Assembly (NCBI GenBank): GCA_033239725.1
Contig: BTCW01000003.1
Location: 11,629,501 to 11,693,500, forward strand
Source: Echinochloa phyllopogon
Lineage: Eukaryota; Streptophyta; Magnoliopsida; Poales; Poaceae
Length of the DNA: 64,000 nucleotides
Reading direction: 5' to 3'
In this document: one piece after another, positions 10,105-23,200 of the stretch
Numbering within the stretch: the stretch's first letter is position 1
Layout of the letters: each line of letters opens with the position of its first letter
Program-made: the position numbers and the translations under genes
The notes under the pieces: model-generated
The model's input: the letters and a program-made list of their open reading frames with translations, nothing else
What the model was told of the DNA's origin: nothing
The model's database searches: none

Positions 10105-10699
10105 TCACCTGAGGTTTGGCTGCAGACCCCGATATATCAAGGTCTAGCTACACCGCAGATCCCTAGCACCCGAGGTTTGCATGCACCATAGTCCCCCGGC
10201 ACCTAAGGTTTGCATGCGCCACAGATCCACCGGCACCGAGATTTGGTTGCAGACCCTACCATCAAGGTCTGGCTGCACCACAAAACCCCGGCACCCGAGG
10301 TTTTGCATGCACCACAAAACCCCGACACTCGAGGTTTTGCATGCGCCAGAACACCCCCCCCTGCGCGCACTCGAGGTTTGGCTGCAGGCCTCGACACTAA
10401 TGCATGGAAATCCCAACAATCCACCTCCTCCTCTCGACGCCCCCCTCCCCACACCCAAGGTTTGGCTGCAGGCCTCGACACTAATGCATGGAAATCCCAA
10501 CAATCCACCTCCTCCTCTCGACGGCCCCCTCCCCACACCCAAGGTTTGGCTGCAGGCCTCGACACTAATGCATGGAAATCCCAACAATCCACCTCCTCCT
10601 CTCGACGCCCCCCCCCCCCCCCCCCCGCACTCAAGGTTTGGCTGCAGGCCTCGACATTAATGCATGGAAATCCCAACAATCCACCTCCTCCTCTCGACT
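10105..10699 (+). repeat. Compound minisatellite next to the cysteine oxidase promoter
   Basis: The left part (10105-10370) is an irregular array of ~30-36-bp units containing CGAGGTTTGCATGCACCA-like cores. The right part has four copies of a longer unit beginning AGGTTTGGCTGCAGGCCTCG at 10374, 10458, 10542 and 10634 (periods 84, 84 and 92), each carrying CACTAATGCATGGAAATCCC or a one-base variant and CCACCTCCTCCTCTCGAC. The 92-bp unit differs by an expanded C-run. The array stops a few bases before a TATA-like box. Open frames across it only reflect the repeat. Confidence 0.9.
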
Positions 10700-10703
10700 T
10701 AGC

Positions 10704-10710
10704 ATTTATA
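10704..10710 (+). promoter_or_regulatory. TATA-like box of the cysteine oxidase gene
   Basis: ATTTATA about 150 bp upstream of the predicted start codon at 10861 and directly after the minisatellite, implying a short 5' UTR. Confidence 0.45.
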
Positions 10711-10860
10711 CCCATCCCTGCCGATCTTCTCGCCCACTTCCCCACCACACCCTAGGCCCTTTCTTGCCTCTTCAGGCCTGTCTTGTCGGCCTGCTGCTGC
10801 CTTCAAGCAAGATCCTGCTGTGGTGCCCCTAGCGTCTCCTGACATCAGCCTCACCCTGTC

Positions 10861-13800
10861 ATGCCGATCGGAGGGAGCAAGGCGGCGGAGCCGCGAGCTG
10901 GGATGGAGCGGCCGCCTGCCGTCGTCACCAACAAGGGCCGCACCTCCTCCAAGAAGAACCGTCGTCGCCAGAAGAGGAACTCGACCGCTGTGGCACCTCC
11001 CCTTTCGACGATGCAGAGGCTGTTCAACACCAGCAGGGAGGTCTTCTCGGCCTCCACGCCGGGCTTTGTGCCACCGCCTGACGCCGTGGCGCGCCTCTTA
11101 GACCTCCTCAGTATGTATCACGCCTCGCCTCTCCTTCAGTAGAGTAAAGATGTGTCTGTGTGCTGTGTGATTTGGTGCTTTAGGAAGAGAAAACTCAGCT
11201 GCCTCAGGAACTTATGCACGCGTTCTGTACAAGACTTTTACATGTTCCTTGTGGTTAGGATGTAGAGACAACGATGATAGCATCGATGTGTGGATCGCAG
11301 GGGTGAATATTGTTTACTATTGTCAGTATCATTCTTGTTTCCTTTCGTTTCATCTCATGAGGCATCCATTTTAGGCATGGTAAGGTCCTGGGTCTGGTTG
11401 CCATACCTGGTTCAGTCCACCTGTGACCCTTGCTTTTGCTATGCATGTTGCGACAGATTTGCCATCCCATGGTATTGAAACAGTGGAGCTAGGAGTTTGA
11501 TATTTAAGTATTACTCAGCCTCACAATGGGTTGCTGAATTTGCTGGGAACCTAAAGCTTGCAATTTGCTCTACACCTCTTTGATTAGAAAGATAGCTGTT
11601 TTCGATGTGAGGGCTAGCTCACGACTGGAACAGACCACTCCCACCCATAGCCTTAAGCTTCCCTTCCTCAGCGATGGTAAAGTAGGCATTAAAAGACGTG
11701 AAACAGTCAAACAGCCCCAACAATGCTACTCCGTCGCGCAAATCTAATAGATTGGGAAAATCTATTCCCATATACTCCCTTGGCTGTGTTTAGTTCGTGA
11801 AAAGAGGGTGAAAAGGTGTGGCGAAACAGTCACATCGGGCACTGTAGTATACTGTAGCATTTTTCGTTTGTTTGTGATAAACATTGTCCTATCATAATCT
11901 AACTAGGCTCAAAAGATTCGTCTCGTCGTGTACATCAAAACCATGCAACTAGTTTTTTTTTATTTTCTCACGTTTAGTGCTCCATGAGGAGAGAGATTTG
12001 ATGTGATAGGTGAATAGTGAAGTTTGGAGAGAGAAAGTTTGGGAACTAAACACAGCCCTTGGTTCCAAAACAATGATGTTCTAGGGTTGATTTATGAAAA
12101 ATAGGCATTTGCCCTTATTATGCAAAAATAGAAAAAAATCTGCTTCCATTTAATGCATGCACGAGATTTGTTTTCATTTAATTATGCATCATATTGAACA
12201 TCATTCTTTATGGTACAAATTTTGAATGTTAAAACATCATTTTTTATGGGGCAAAGGGGTACTTCTTAGAGGGGATTGAGAAAACAAAGTTTCAGTGTAT
12301 TGTGGAGAAGTGCTCAGCAAATCCCCTTTCACTTTTCCATCTCAGCTGACATATGAGACCCACTCGTCACTGGGTCAATTTATTTTTTCCCTTTCCTCTT
12401 CATCTCTCTCTATCTTCTCTTGCGACTCCAGGGTGCAACTCATCGGCCGGCCAAGGAGCGCCATGGGGTGCATGCCGGTAAGTGGCACGACCAGTCAGCA
12501 GCACACGGCTACGCTAGGTAGGACCGTCGCTCATGGGCGTTCGTTCGGGGGTGGGGCATGGTGCGGTTTAGTTTGCCGGTGCGAGGCCAAGGGCGGGGCA
12601 CGACGTGGCGCGGCTCACCGGTGGTCGGGGCTGAGGTGGTCGCGGTGTGGCTTGAGCGTAGGGCAGCTAGTGTGGTCGGAGAGGTGCAACATGCTGACGC
12701 TGCTCAATCTTGCTGGCGATCGGCCAGGGAGCCCCTCTGAATTAGGAGGGCTCATGTGGAGGCCGTCTCTCTGCGATGGTGGAGCTCATGCAAAGGGGGG
12801 TCAGAGCACGTCTAGGCCTATCTCGATAGCTTGGACAGGGTGATGGGACGCTGACACAACTTAGGCGTAGGGCGGCCTGGAAGTGGCAGCGGGGCGACGT
12901 CGCATCTTGGGCGGAGTGCGGCCTGGAAGTGGCAGCGGGGCGACGTCGCATCTTGGGCGGAGTGGTGCCTGGACTGGCGCTGGGGTGCCAGCACAACTTT
13001 GGTGGAGGGCTGCCATGGTGGTGGGGCTCGACAGCCTAGCTTGGGTGGAGGGTGGCCCGGATGGAAGAAAGGAAAGGGGATCGAGAAAAAATTGAAGATG
13101 ATTAAGAAAAGAAATGGGGGAGAGAGAGAGGAGAATAAAGGGAATTGAGAAAAAATAAAGAGAGAGGATTGTTAGAGCATTTTTTTCACAACAATCCTTT
13201 TTAACCGGAAATATAAAAAAAGGAGATTGGTTTTCTCGATCTGTTAGAGTTGCTTTTATGTAGTGTATCTCGTAAATCTCCCAGCATTTGACCGTTTTAG
13301 CATTGTACGGACTACAACACTTGTGTCTTGAAATGTAAAAGATGCCATGTTACTCCTGATGGCCCGTGAAATGGAAGCATCACTGCTAATGATATGTTGC
13401 TGGCTATTGCATCTACTACTGTTCTTCTAGACTTAATGCACATTTTTTTGCCACACGCTTTTGAATCTTTTTCTTATAGTCTTTCACTTGCAACCGTATG
13501 CATATATAGCGTATCCTTTTATTATTGTTCGAACTACAATGTCTGTATATGTAACGTTCAACGTAAAAATATAACACCTTACACTTGATTGCTTGTGAAA
13601 TGGAAGCATCCCTCCTAATGCTGTGTTGCTGACTGATTCATTCACTTATTCTTTAGAACCTAATGGAAATTATTTTGCTTTTTAGTTTTTCTTGGCAGTC
13701 TTGCTCGTGCAACTGTATACACAGCACTATCCTTTGTTACTACTTGATATCTTAACCGTGAGATGTATTTGTCTAATCATTAAACCTTTGGGTGCAGATG

Positions 13801-14765
13801 GTTTAAAACCACATGATGTTGGTGTAAACTCTAATATGTCGCACTTCAAGCATGCTGCTTCTAAAGGCCCCCCTCAAGTTACCTATTTGCATTTCTACGA
13901 GTGCTCCAAGTTCTCGGTAATTTAACTTCTTCATTTCCGTGTAACCCTTTTTGGTGTACTTAATTAAAATGTGTTTGAAACTGTCTTAAAGAAATTGCTA
14001 GCAAACGCCTCTTGCTGAATTTTTGAATGTTATGTGCAGTTTGGTATCTTCTGTTTACCAAAATCAGCGGTTATCCCCCTTCACAACCATCCTGGGATGA
14101 CAGTATTTAGCAAGATACTTTTTGGTTCCATGCACCTGAAATCATATGACTGGGCTAAAAGTCTGCCAGATAGTAATGATAATGCACTTGAGAACTCAGA
14201 TGGTTAGTTCTTTTCCTTTATTTCTTTGAACGATACAATTTCAGGGAAATGCTTATGCCTTCTTTTTTACTATCCACTTTTGGGGAATTAAAAAATGTCA
14301 ATAACATTTTGTGATCTGTATCTTGTCGCAACCACAGGAGCTCGTTTGGCCAAGGTGAATACAGATGCTGCTTTTGATGCTTCATCTGAGACTGTAGTTC
14401 TGTACCCTGAAAATGGAGGGAATTTGCACTGTTTAACTGCGTTGACCCCTTGTGCCATGCTGGATGTGATGGGCCCCCCTTACAACCGTGCTGATGGAAG
14501 GGACTGCACCTACTATGACGAATCGCCGTACTCCAGTTCATGTGGTGAGTCTCTTGCTTTGTTTGGCAAACAATATCGTGCATGTGTTGAATCTAGAATG
14601 CCATTCAAATCAAAGAGTATTGACATTGCCCCTTAATCTGGTAGCTGAGGAAAATGCCATGTGGTTTCAGGTGGAGGTGAACAATATTCCTTTCTGAAAG
14701 AGATTCCCGGGACATTTAGCGCGAAAGGGATACAGATGCCGCGGAAGTTTGCTGTCAAGGCATGA
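10861..14765 (+). CDS. PCO: Plant cysteine oxidase (N-terminal cysteine dioxygenase)
   Basis: Five exons: 10861-11110, 13798-13916, 14040-14202, 14338-14544, 14671-14765; all introns GT–AG, phases consistent, giving 277 aa. Plant cysteine oxidases are Fe(II) enzymes that use O2 to oxidise N-terminal Cys of group VII ERF proteins, feeding them into the Arg/N-degron pathway: the plant oxygen sensor. The cupin motif LHNHPGM gives iron ligands His138 and His140; the third is His208 in GNLHCLTAL. VTYLHFYEC and FSKILFGSMHLKSYDW are also family-typical. A basic cluster near residues 25-40 could be a nuclear signal. Intron 1 is unusually large (2687 bp) and full of insertions. Which PCO subgroup is not decided. 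Confidence 0.93.
11782..12057. mobile_element. MITE in cysteine oxidase intron 1
   Basis: 276 bp with perfect 15-bp inverted ends GGCTGTGTTTAGTTC / GAACTAAACACAGCC and a 3-bp duplication CTT (11779-11781 and 12058-12060). The 3-bp TSD and this terminus type fit a Tourist/PIF-Harbinger-type MITE common in grasses. Confidence 0.85.
12274..13241. mobile_element. Probable TIR element in cysteine oxidase intron 1
   Basis: Degenerate inverted ends GATTGAGAAAAC (12274) and GTTTTCTCGATC (ending 13241), with further inverted similarity inside (TGTGGAGAAGTGCTC against GAGCATTTTTTTCACA). The centre is GC-rich (12420-13080). It contains a perfect tandem duplication of 46 bp at 12872-12963. No clear TSD, so boundaries are approximate. 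Confidence 0.5.
13340..13765 (+). repeat. Diverged tandem duplication in cysteine oxidase intron 1
   Basis: Two ~229-bp copies: GTGAAATGGAAGCATC occurs at about 13367 and 13596, followed in both by TGCTAATG/CTAATG, GTTGCTGRCT, a TTCTTTAGA-like stretch, CTTGCAAC/GTGCAACTGTAT and TATCCTTT. The second copy lies just before the exon 2 acceptor. Confidence 0.65.
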
Positions 14766-16837
14766 CTGGCATGACATTGTGACGAGATCGGAAGAGGATG
14801 ATGCAGATGCCGCAAGCTTGATATAGATATATGTAGCTGTTATGCTAAGAAAGACATCATTGGTACAATAATGTGCTGGGCCTGTTGCTGAAGGCTATGC
14901 AACTTTTACATTTGTTTGGTTTATTTTCGTCTGGGATGAAACAAAACAATCTCTCGTGATTTGGGATGATTCTGCTTCTCTTATATTACATTGTTATTGG
15001 AGTATTTAATAGCGCAATTCGATTTTGGGCTTTTTGGGGCATGATCTTTAATTTTTTTATGTTTCCCCGATCGTTTGCTTGGTTTGTTGAGCAAAGCGGG
15101 TTGCTTGCTTTCATGTTTCATGTCACATCTTTTGTTTGCTGTGTATCCTTGCATGCTACCCTTTGCTATCTACTAGTATGCAAACGCAAACCGCGAGTTT
15201 TTTTGCATGTTGCAGTTGAGACTGCACTGCGTGCCTGCGTCTCTGCATCCAGTCTTGGTGCACGAGCGATGTGGATACGATACGGTCCAGACTTTCAAGT
15301 GAGGAGCAATGACACTGATTGGGATGGGAGAAAGTCCAAGCTGACGACAAACGACGGATTTGCCACTTCTCCTATGTGGCTGTGTCGAATCTCGCATGCT
15401 TGCAACATTTGGTATGCATGGGTGGGGCATGGCAGGCCAAGACCACATTTGTTTCTCTTTCCACGGCAGGAAGGAGTGGAGCTATGTTGTATGCTGTGGG
15501 TTGTGGCCGCACCCCAAAAAATCAAAATCAGTTAGCATAACCAAATTATCACCATATCTACTTCAAGATTATGTATATGTTTAAAAGTGCTGCACCCCCT
15601 CAGTTTTTCTCTAGCTCGAGTATCTATTTGGGATCGTCTTAAGATAGGCCTCGAGAGAGAGAAAAATTGGGACGGAAGCCTATTGCAAATCTCAGCTGGA
15701 GGAGGGGGTGTGAATTTTGATTATTGATTGAAATTTCAACCAAGTTTAAACTGATACGTAGCTACGCCCCCAGGGGTTAAAATCCAAGTGGGGAGCCGTG
15801 TCTGTAACCAAGGAACATGTTCATTCCATCGGTTCCCTTCGACACTGCAAATAGTTATTTGCTATCAGAGAATGGAATTGGCAAACCATGGCCAGAATGT
15901 GGACGGGACAAAATTTTAGCCAATTTGGATGAACCAAGATTGATGACTTTTCAATCATTAATATGGAGACTGGTAAGCACTAAATAATTTTAGCTAAGTT
16001 TTTCGATAATGCTGTGTTCGATACATGGCTGCTGCGTGTCAAACAATTCATCCGAGGCATGACTTCACACAGTGCGTATGATTTTTCTCGTGACTCACTC
16101 TTGACTTAATCATTCTGCACACTTGCAAACACACTTATCTGTAATTACTATGTAGTGATGAAAAAGATCAGAAATGACTGAAAAATATGGTTCATAATTT
16201 TACATAAACAAATAAGTTCCACAAAATACAGTGATAACCAAAAAGCTAGATCAGGACATAAAAAACAGAACCATTAAATTGAAACACTTTATGTAACCGA
16301 CATTGCCCTAGAGAAGTCCAACTTCCATGCAACTCCAATCGAAAAGCCTCCAAATCAAATCTTCTAATTATTAAATGGGTTTTGTCTCTATCGTTTTAAG
16401 GGTCATAAAGTTTGGTACAACTCCAATAATAGCCATTATAAATAGAGGGCTTTCTATGGACCCCAGAAATAAAGGGTAGAGGGGTAGATTTGAACGCGAG
16501 TTTGTTGGAGTGTAACTTTTTTGCTCAGTCCTCTAAATTTAAGGTAAATGCTTATTTAGTGGTTTTAGTGGAGTTGCTCTTAAAAGATAAAGATATGGGC
16601 CACAACCGTTTGCAGAAATCCCTTGTTAGTGTTGACCACTTCTATGCAATCAAAGTATCAAACTTTATTATATGCTTGTGACATTCTATTTGATTTGCCA
16701 ATTAGAGACCTTAGGAAGTACTAGGGCTTCCATTGTTGCTGCATCCAAAGAAAAACCAATAGTTGCCAAAATGGGTATACATACTTTTTTTTCAACGTAG
16801 CTCATCGTGAAAGTGACACAAGCCAGAACAACACGTA
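14766..16837. other. 3' flank of cysteine oxidase gene and intergenic DNA
   Basis: 14766 to about 14960 looks like 3' UTR. The rest is AT-rich with scattered open frames (for example 14966-15535) that lack domain or splice support. 16310-16580 has weakly inverted GCAACTCCA/TGGAGTTGC sequences suggesting a decayed MITE. Confidence 0.4.
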
Positions 16838-16935
16838 CACCCTCCGTTTCGAATTACCAGTCATTCAAAAATTTTGAAAAGTCAAAGTATGTTAAATTTG
16901 ACTAAACTTTTATTTATAGTACAGATATTAACATA
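16838..16935 (+). mobile_element. Truncated Stowaway-like MITE end
   Basis: ACCCTCCGTTTCGAATTACC followed by TCAAAGTATGTTAAATTTGACTAA matches the left-end style of grass Stowaway elements (CTCCGTTYCAAATTA). No matching right end was found. Confidence 0.5.
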
Positions 16936-17002
16936 TATATGATGCCAAATACGTATCATTATTATTTTTTTGTTAAATATATGATGATGAGGGAAAAGCC
17001 AC

Positions 17003-17109
17003 GGCCCAACAACAAGATAACTGCGCCACAAACCAAACAAGATGATCCTACTGACAATAAAAAGGCCTGGCCCAAGTACAGGATAAATGGGCCTGGAAAC
17101 CTGTGGGCC
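17003..17109 (+). promoter_or_regulatory. Cluster of site II (TGGGCC) motifs upstream of DDB1
   Basis: Four TGGGCC/GGCCCA motifs at 17003-17008, 17069-17074, 17088-17093 and 17104-17109, about 180-280 bp upstream of the DDB1 ATG. Site II elements are bound by TCP factors and typify plant housekeeping and growth-linked promoters. No TATA box is evident. Confidence 0.5.
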
Positions 17110-17284
17110 GAAGACGTCCAGTAACAGCTCCGCCGCGCGCTACAAAAAAGCAGCGCGAGCGCGAGCGAAAGCGGCATCTCGTCCCTCTCTGCGTCCCCAC
17201 CACCCCTCCTCCCTCCCCCTCCCCTGACCTCCAGCCTTCCACAGCCCACTGCCCTCATCGGCGGCGGCGGCGGCGGCGGCGGAG

Positions 17285-20200
17285 ATGAGCGTGTGGAACT
17301 ACGTCGTTACGGCGCACAAGCCGACCAGCGTCAGCCACTCCTGCGTCGGCAACTTCACCAGCTCCAACCAGCTCAACCTCATCATCGCGTAAGCGCGCTG
17401 ATTAATCCCCACTCCCCTCCCCCGTTTTCTCGCTCTCGTCCATGCCGGACGCTCCCCCCTGAATGGTCAAGCCCTTGGGATTGGGCCCTTGGCGGCGTCT
17501 CCTAGGGTTTTGGGTTAGAGGTGGGGCGCGGCCTAGGGTTTGCCCTGAGCTGGAACACTGTGGAATGCGTGATTTCCTCGAATTCGTCTGGACTGTTCCA
17601 GATTTATTTCTGCGGGGGATTAGACAGGGAAAGAAAATGCGTCTGAGTCCCTCCAGCATATTTTTTTCAATTTTCTGGGAGGACTAACTGGGTTTTGCCA
17701 GCCTTCTTATGTGGGATCTGTCATTAGCACAGTAAAACCCTACCTTCCAATTTGGTATTCTCTGGGGCGTTGAACAGTTGAGGTAATTCTAGATGGCATG
17801 ATGAAATGAAATCAAACTGCAATGGATGAAACATTATATGTTCTATGGCCATTTGTTGTGAATTTGCTGCATAGTGATACACGCTGTAATGTGTCACGAA
17901 ACACTTTCTTCTGCTGCAATGATGCTTGTTAAATCCTTTACTAAAGCATAAATGTACCAACCTTTCAGGAAATGTACCCGCATCGAGATCCATTTGCTTA
18001 CTCCTCAGGGCCTACAGGTTATTGGTTTATAGCATTGACATTTGATAAACTATTTTGCAGTACAATCTTCTACCATGAGATCATAACAATTTTGTTTTCC
18101 TAGCAGCCGATGCTTGATGTACCTATATACGGAAGAATTGCAACGATTGAGCTCTTCCGGCCTCATGTAAGCTAACTTTCAGTTCCTACACCTGAGAGAC
18201 TTTTATTTTGTCATTTGAAGTAGTTAAATTAATTTGCTATTTCTTTCTTCTCCTCAGAATGAGACTCAGGATTTTCTTTTCATTGCTACTGAGAGGTACA
18301 AATTCTGTGTTCTGCAATGGGATGCAGAAAAATCGGAGCTTCTCACCAGGTTTGGGCACTTAGTTTACTGGTCAATGATTGATGTTGCAAGTCCCACTTA
18401 ATTTTATCTATATTGCAAAAGTATATTGCCACTCAATTATATATGATGAAAGTCTGCCATTGCCTATTTAGTATGGAAAATTAATGTTTTTTTTGTGTAT
18501 GTAGATCCATGGGTGATGTTTCTGATCGCATTGGTCGTCCTACTGACAATGGACAGGTGAAATAATCCTTTTGGCTTGGTTGAATACTATGATTTGAAAT
18601 TTCTGTTATCCATCATTTGACAGTTTTGTGTGTATGTAGAGAAATATTTTACCTGGAACAGTAATCTAACGGCCTTTTGTTTATTGTGTAGATTGGAATT
18701 ATCGACCCAGACTGTAGACTTATTGGTCTTCACCTCTATGACGGCTTATTTAAGGTAAGCATAGTGTCTGCTTCATAAGGTTTATGAACTTCAGTTTTGT
18801 TCTTATTACCAAGCTGTACTTATACATATCCAATATGCACTACTATCCTTCATTGGCAGGTTATACCATTTGACAACAAAGGACAGCTGAAGGAAGCTTT
18901 CAATATCAGGTACGAGTGTGCAAATTTCTTACTGTTTTTATTTGCTGAGAAAAATATTTATTTGATTTGGAGATGGATGTTGCAGTGTGATTGAATCACG
19001 TGTGCATATGCACTATTTCTGTCAATGGGCCATTGCAACCTTTGCAGAGATTTTTTGGAGAACCAAAATGTGCACATGGACAGACCTTATTTTGATCTTT
19101 CAGTTCTATTCATTATCATAAAGTTGCCACTTTTATTTTGTTACCGTTTTTGCTTGTTTGTCGATCAAATTGAAGTCCATAATTTCTCATGGAATCATAA
19201 TATTTTAGCATTTATCTCTTGCTATCAACCATGAGATATGCTAGCAGCATTGACTCATCTCGGAAGCTCAGCACAACTCTGATAATTTGAGTGTATTTGC
19301 TAGTAGTTAATGCTATATTATTCAGACTCTCTTATAGTTAGCATTTTGTTATGATAGGCTTGAAGAACTTCAAGTACTGGACATCAAGTTTTTGCATGGT
19401 TGTGTTAAACCTACTATTGTTGTCCTCTACCAGGTTTGTTTAAACTTCTTTACGACTTCTTAGGAAACTACATAGTTTTGAACAGTTGAACTGCATTCAT
19501 TATTACTTATAATTATGGTAGTAGCTTTTGTTTATATGATTTGCATGTCCTATGCTATACTTCAGGATAATAAAGATGCAAGGCATGTTAAGACATATGA
19601 AGTTGCACTGAAGGACAAAGATTTTGTTGAAGGTCCTTGGTCCCAGAATAATTTAGACAATGGTGCCGGTTTGTTAATACCTGTACCAGCTCCACTTGGT
19701 GGCGTGATAATTATTGGCGAGGAGACAATAGTTTACTGCAATGCCAATGCTACCTTTAAAGCTATTCCAATAAAACAAGTAATCTCTTCAGCACATCTAT
19801 CTAGTTTTCTTTTTGGTGCAAACTTCATGGGTATCATGTCTACATTCTCTAATTATTTGTCCCTGTTTTTTTATTTCTTGCTAGTCCATTATAAGAGCTT
19901 ATGGACGGGTTGACCCAGATGGTTCTCGGTATTTACTCGGTGATAATACAGGAATTCTTCATTTACTTGTCCTTACCCATGAACGAGAAAGGTAATAGCT
20001 TGTGCGTTATTTTGAAACTGAAAGGCTGTCAGCTTACAAGTATTCTGATTTACCTTTTGTCTTCATTTTAGGGTTACCGGTTTGAAAGTAGAATACTTGG
20101 GAGAGACTTCAATTGCATCGTCAATTTCATATCTTGATAATGGTGTTGTTTACGTTGGTTCACGTTTTGGGGATTCCCACGTAGGTCAAATGCTTTCTAG

Positions 20201-23200
20201 TCCTTTTTATTTCCAATGTTAACTGGAAAAAAATTACATGATCTCCTTTATATTGTTCTTTGGAATATATGTCATAAACAAGATAATTTTCTAACAGTTG
20301 GTAAAGCTGAACCTCCAAGCTGATGCAAGTGGTTCATTTGTTGAAGTTCTGGAACGGTATGTGAATCTTGGACCTATTGTGGACTTCTGTGTTGTTGACC
20401 TTGATAGGCAGGGTCAGGGTCAGGTTGTCACTTGTTCTGGGGCTTTCAAAGATGGTTCCCTTCGTGTGGTTCGGAATGGTATAGGGATTAATGAGCAGGT
20501 ATTCAATTAGTCTGTTATTGCAAACTTTATAACGTAGAGAAGTTGAGTTGTTTATCTTCTTTTGCTTAATTAGGCTTCAGTAGAACTCCAAGGCATCAAG
20601 GGATTATGGTCGTTGAAATCTTCTTTCAATGATCCTTACGACATGTACCTAGTCGTGAGCTTCATAAGCGAGACACGGTTCTTGGCAATGAACATGGAGG
20701 ATGAACTAGAAGAAACTGAGATTGAGGGGTTTGATGCACAAACCCAGACCCTGTTTTGTCAAAATGCGATAAATGATCTTCTTATACAGGTGCCTCTTCT
20801 TATTACCATTTTATCATTTTTTTTGCATTTGGTACAGTAGCAGACAAGCAAAATATTATATGATTATGGAAAAAGATGAGTAGCGGGTGTTTGAAAGAGA
20901 AAAAAAACAAGTTCTTATTTATGTCTGTCAAATTAGTTTCCTAAATATCATTATTCATCATTTTAGCAGTTATGTGATACAAGCATGCCTAATCAACCAT
21001 CAACATTTTACCTGTTACTTTGAATTACAGGTTACTGCTAATTCTGTTCGGTTAGTCAGTTGTACCTCTCGGGAGCTAGTGGATCAATGGAATGCACCAT
21101 CTGGATTTTCAGTCAATGTTGCTTCAGCTAATGCCAGTCAGGTGCCTGTTCTTTTGGGTTGCTATCTCTCTTTGGAAATTTGAGTGGGGTGCACCACACA
21201 GTGATACAACCAATAACACTTTCCTGTGCTATAGTGATGTTCCCCTTGTTCTTCTTCTTGGGAACTTTTATATTTCTTTTCTTTTTCTATCACATGATGA
21301 TATGTTAACAAATATATATGTAGTAATACAGACTTTTGGGGTGCTTTGCTGCTTTAAGGCTCTATTGCCTTACTGTCAATGCACATGCTGACGGGCATCA
21401 ACTCTAAAAGTACCCAAAATAAGGAGAGAAGTTTAGGGTTGTGAATCATAAACAACAAACGGATGGGAACTTATTGAAATATTGTTGTGCACATGCAATC
21501 ACAATCTAAGGGTACTGTCCATTTTGAGTAGTAGTTTGTTCCATTTTTTTTCTCGAACACGTTGGAGAGCTGTGTATCTTTATATTAAGAAGGAAATTGT
21601 GTTCCATATATGACTTTCAATTTTTTTCCTTCGTTTGGAACCTATAGGTTGGTGCTCCTTTTTTCTCTACTACCGGAGATGCACTTGCCCTAGGCTTTGT
21701 GTTTTTAGAAAATATGTCTAGTTGCTGTGCAAAAGATAGAGAAGAGTTAAATATACTAATTGACGTGTATGGCTAGTGGACTTACAGGTGGGCCTAGGGG
21801 TGGTAATGGATCGTGGCCCGTTTGTTTCTTCACAATCCAATTTAGCCCTAGTCAAATTTAGCTCAAAAACTAGTACTTTTTTGGCCCGGCCCTAATAGGT
21901 CCCGATCCTTAAAATTTCTAGTACAAAATGGAAGGCCCTTTACCACCCCTAGGTGGGCCCCACACTACACTGATGGAGGATATGCTCTTTATAGTATAGA
22001 TTGACTATTCTTTTCTTGAGTCTGAGGGTAAATATGCAGTTTCTAACTTGTTATGCTTCAAGTCAAGGGAATCTTTACTGAATTCAGTGAGATTTTGTTG
22101 TTATGGCTTGAGAAATGATGCTCATTGCTACGTTCAAAACCAGAAAACAAACCGGAATTGAAAACCTGTCAGCCAAAATGGAGCCTGAGCTATGCAGTTA
22201 GCCAGTTATTGATCCTGAATTATGCAGTGTCACTGACTCACTTCATTTTACCTATTGCTGTGATTTGTACAGACATTTATCATCAGCAGTCAGTAGTCCA
22301 GAACTGTTCACTTGAATGTCCTAAATAGAATTTGAGTGATTGGATGTTAATGCTATTTATTTTCCTATATAATATTTTTTAACTGCACAAATGTGTTGCA
22401 GGTTCTGTTGGCAACAGGTGGTGGCCATCTCGTTTACCTAGAAATTAGGGATGCTAAGCTCGTTGAAGTGAAGCATGCACAGCTAGAACATGAGATTTCT
22501 TGTCTTGATTTGAACCCAATTGGCGAGAGTCCACAGTATAGTTCCCTAGCTGCTGTTGGGATGTGGACTGATATAAGTGTTAGAATATTTTCACTTCCAG
22601 ACCTTGAATTAATAAAGAAGGAAAATTTGGGTGGAGAAATTGTTCCTCGGTCTGTTCTGCTGTGCACCTTGGAGGGGGTATGCTCTTCACCTCATTTTCT
22701 TAATTTCCATTGAAAACAAAAATGGCTACTTTCAAGTAACGTATACATGCTTCTGTTTTCAGGTTTCATATTTGCTTTGCGCTCTTGGAGATGGTAACCT
22801 GTTCAGTTTTCTGCTGAATGCAAGTACAGGCGAACTGACTGATAGAAAGAAGGTTTCCCTTGGGACACAACCAATCAGCCTTCGCACATTCTCATCAAAG
22901 GGTACCACCCACGTGTTTGCTTCTTCAGATAGGCCAACTGTCATCTATAGCAGCAATAAGAAGCTTCTCTATAGCAATGTCAATTTGAAAGATGTTAATC
23001 ATATGTGTCCTTTCAATACAGCCGCTTTTCCAGACAGGTTCTTTCTCACTCAAGATTTTGTGCCATGAAGTTACTTAATTGAGTTAACTAGCTCCTGTAT
23101 GTTACTTATGAATATGTATCTATTTGGTTTTAACAGTTAACACTATCCTACAATCCATTTTGCATAACCATCAGATCCTTGTGAAGTTCCTGGATTGTGT

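Noticed and set aside
10144..10755. Repeat-encoded proteins and a possible CRISPR-like array
   Set aside because: The frames are translations of the 84-92-bp minisatellite; units have no spacers and this is a plant nuclear genome.
14966..15535. 189-aa plus-strand frame
   Set aside because: No recognisable motif, codon pattern or promoter; adjacent shifted frames are equally open.
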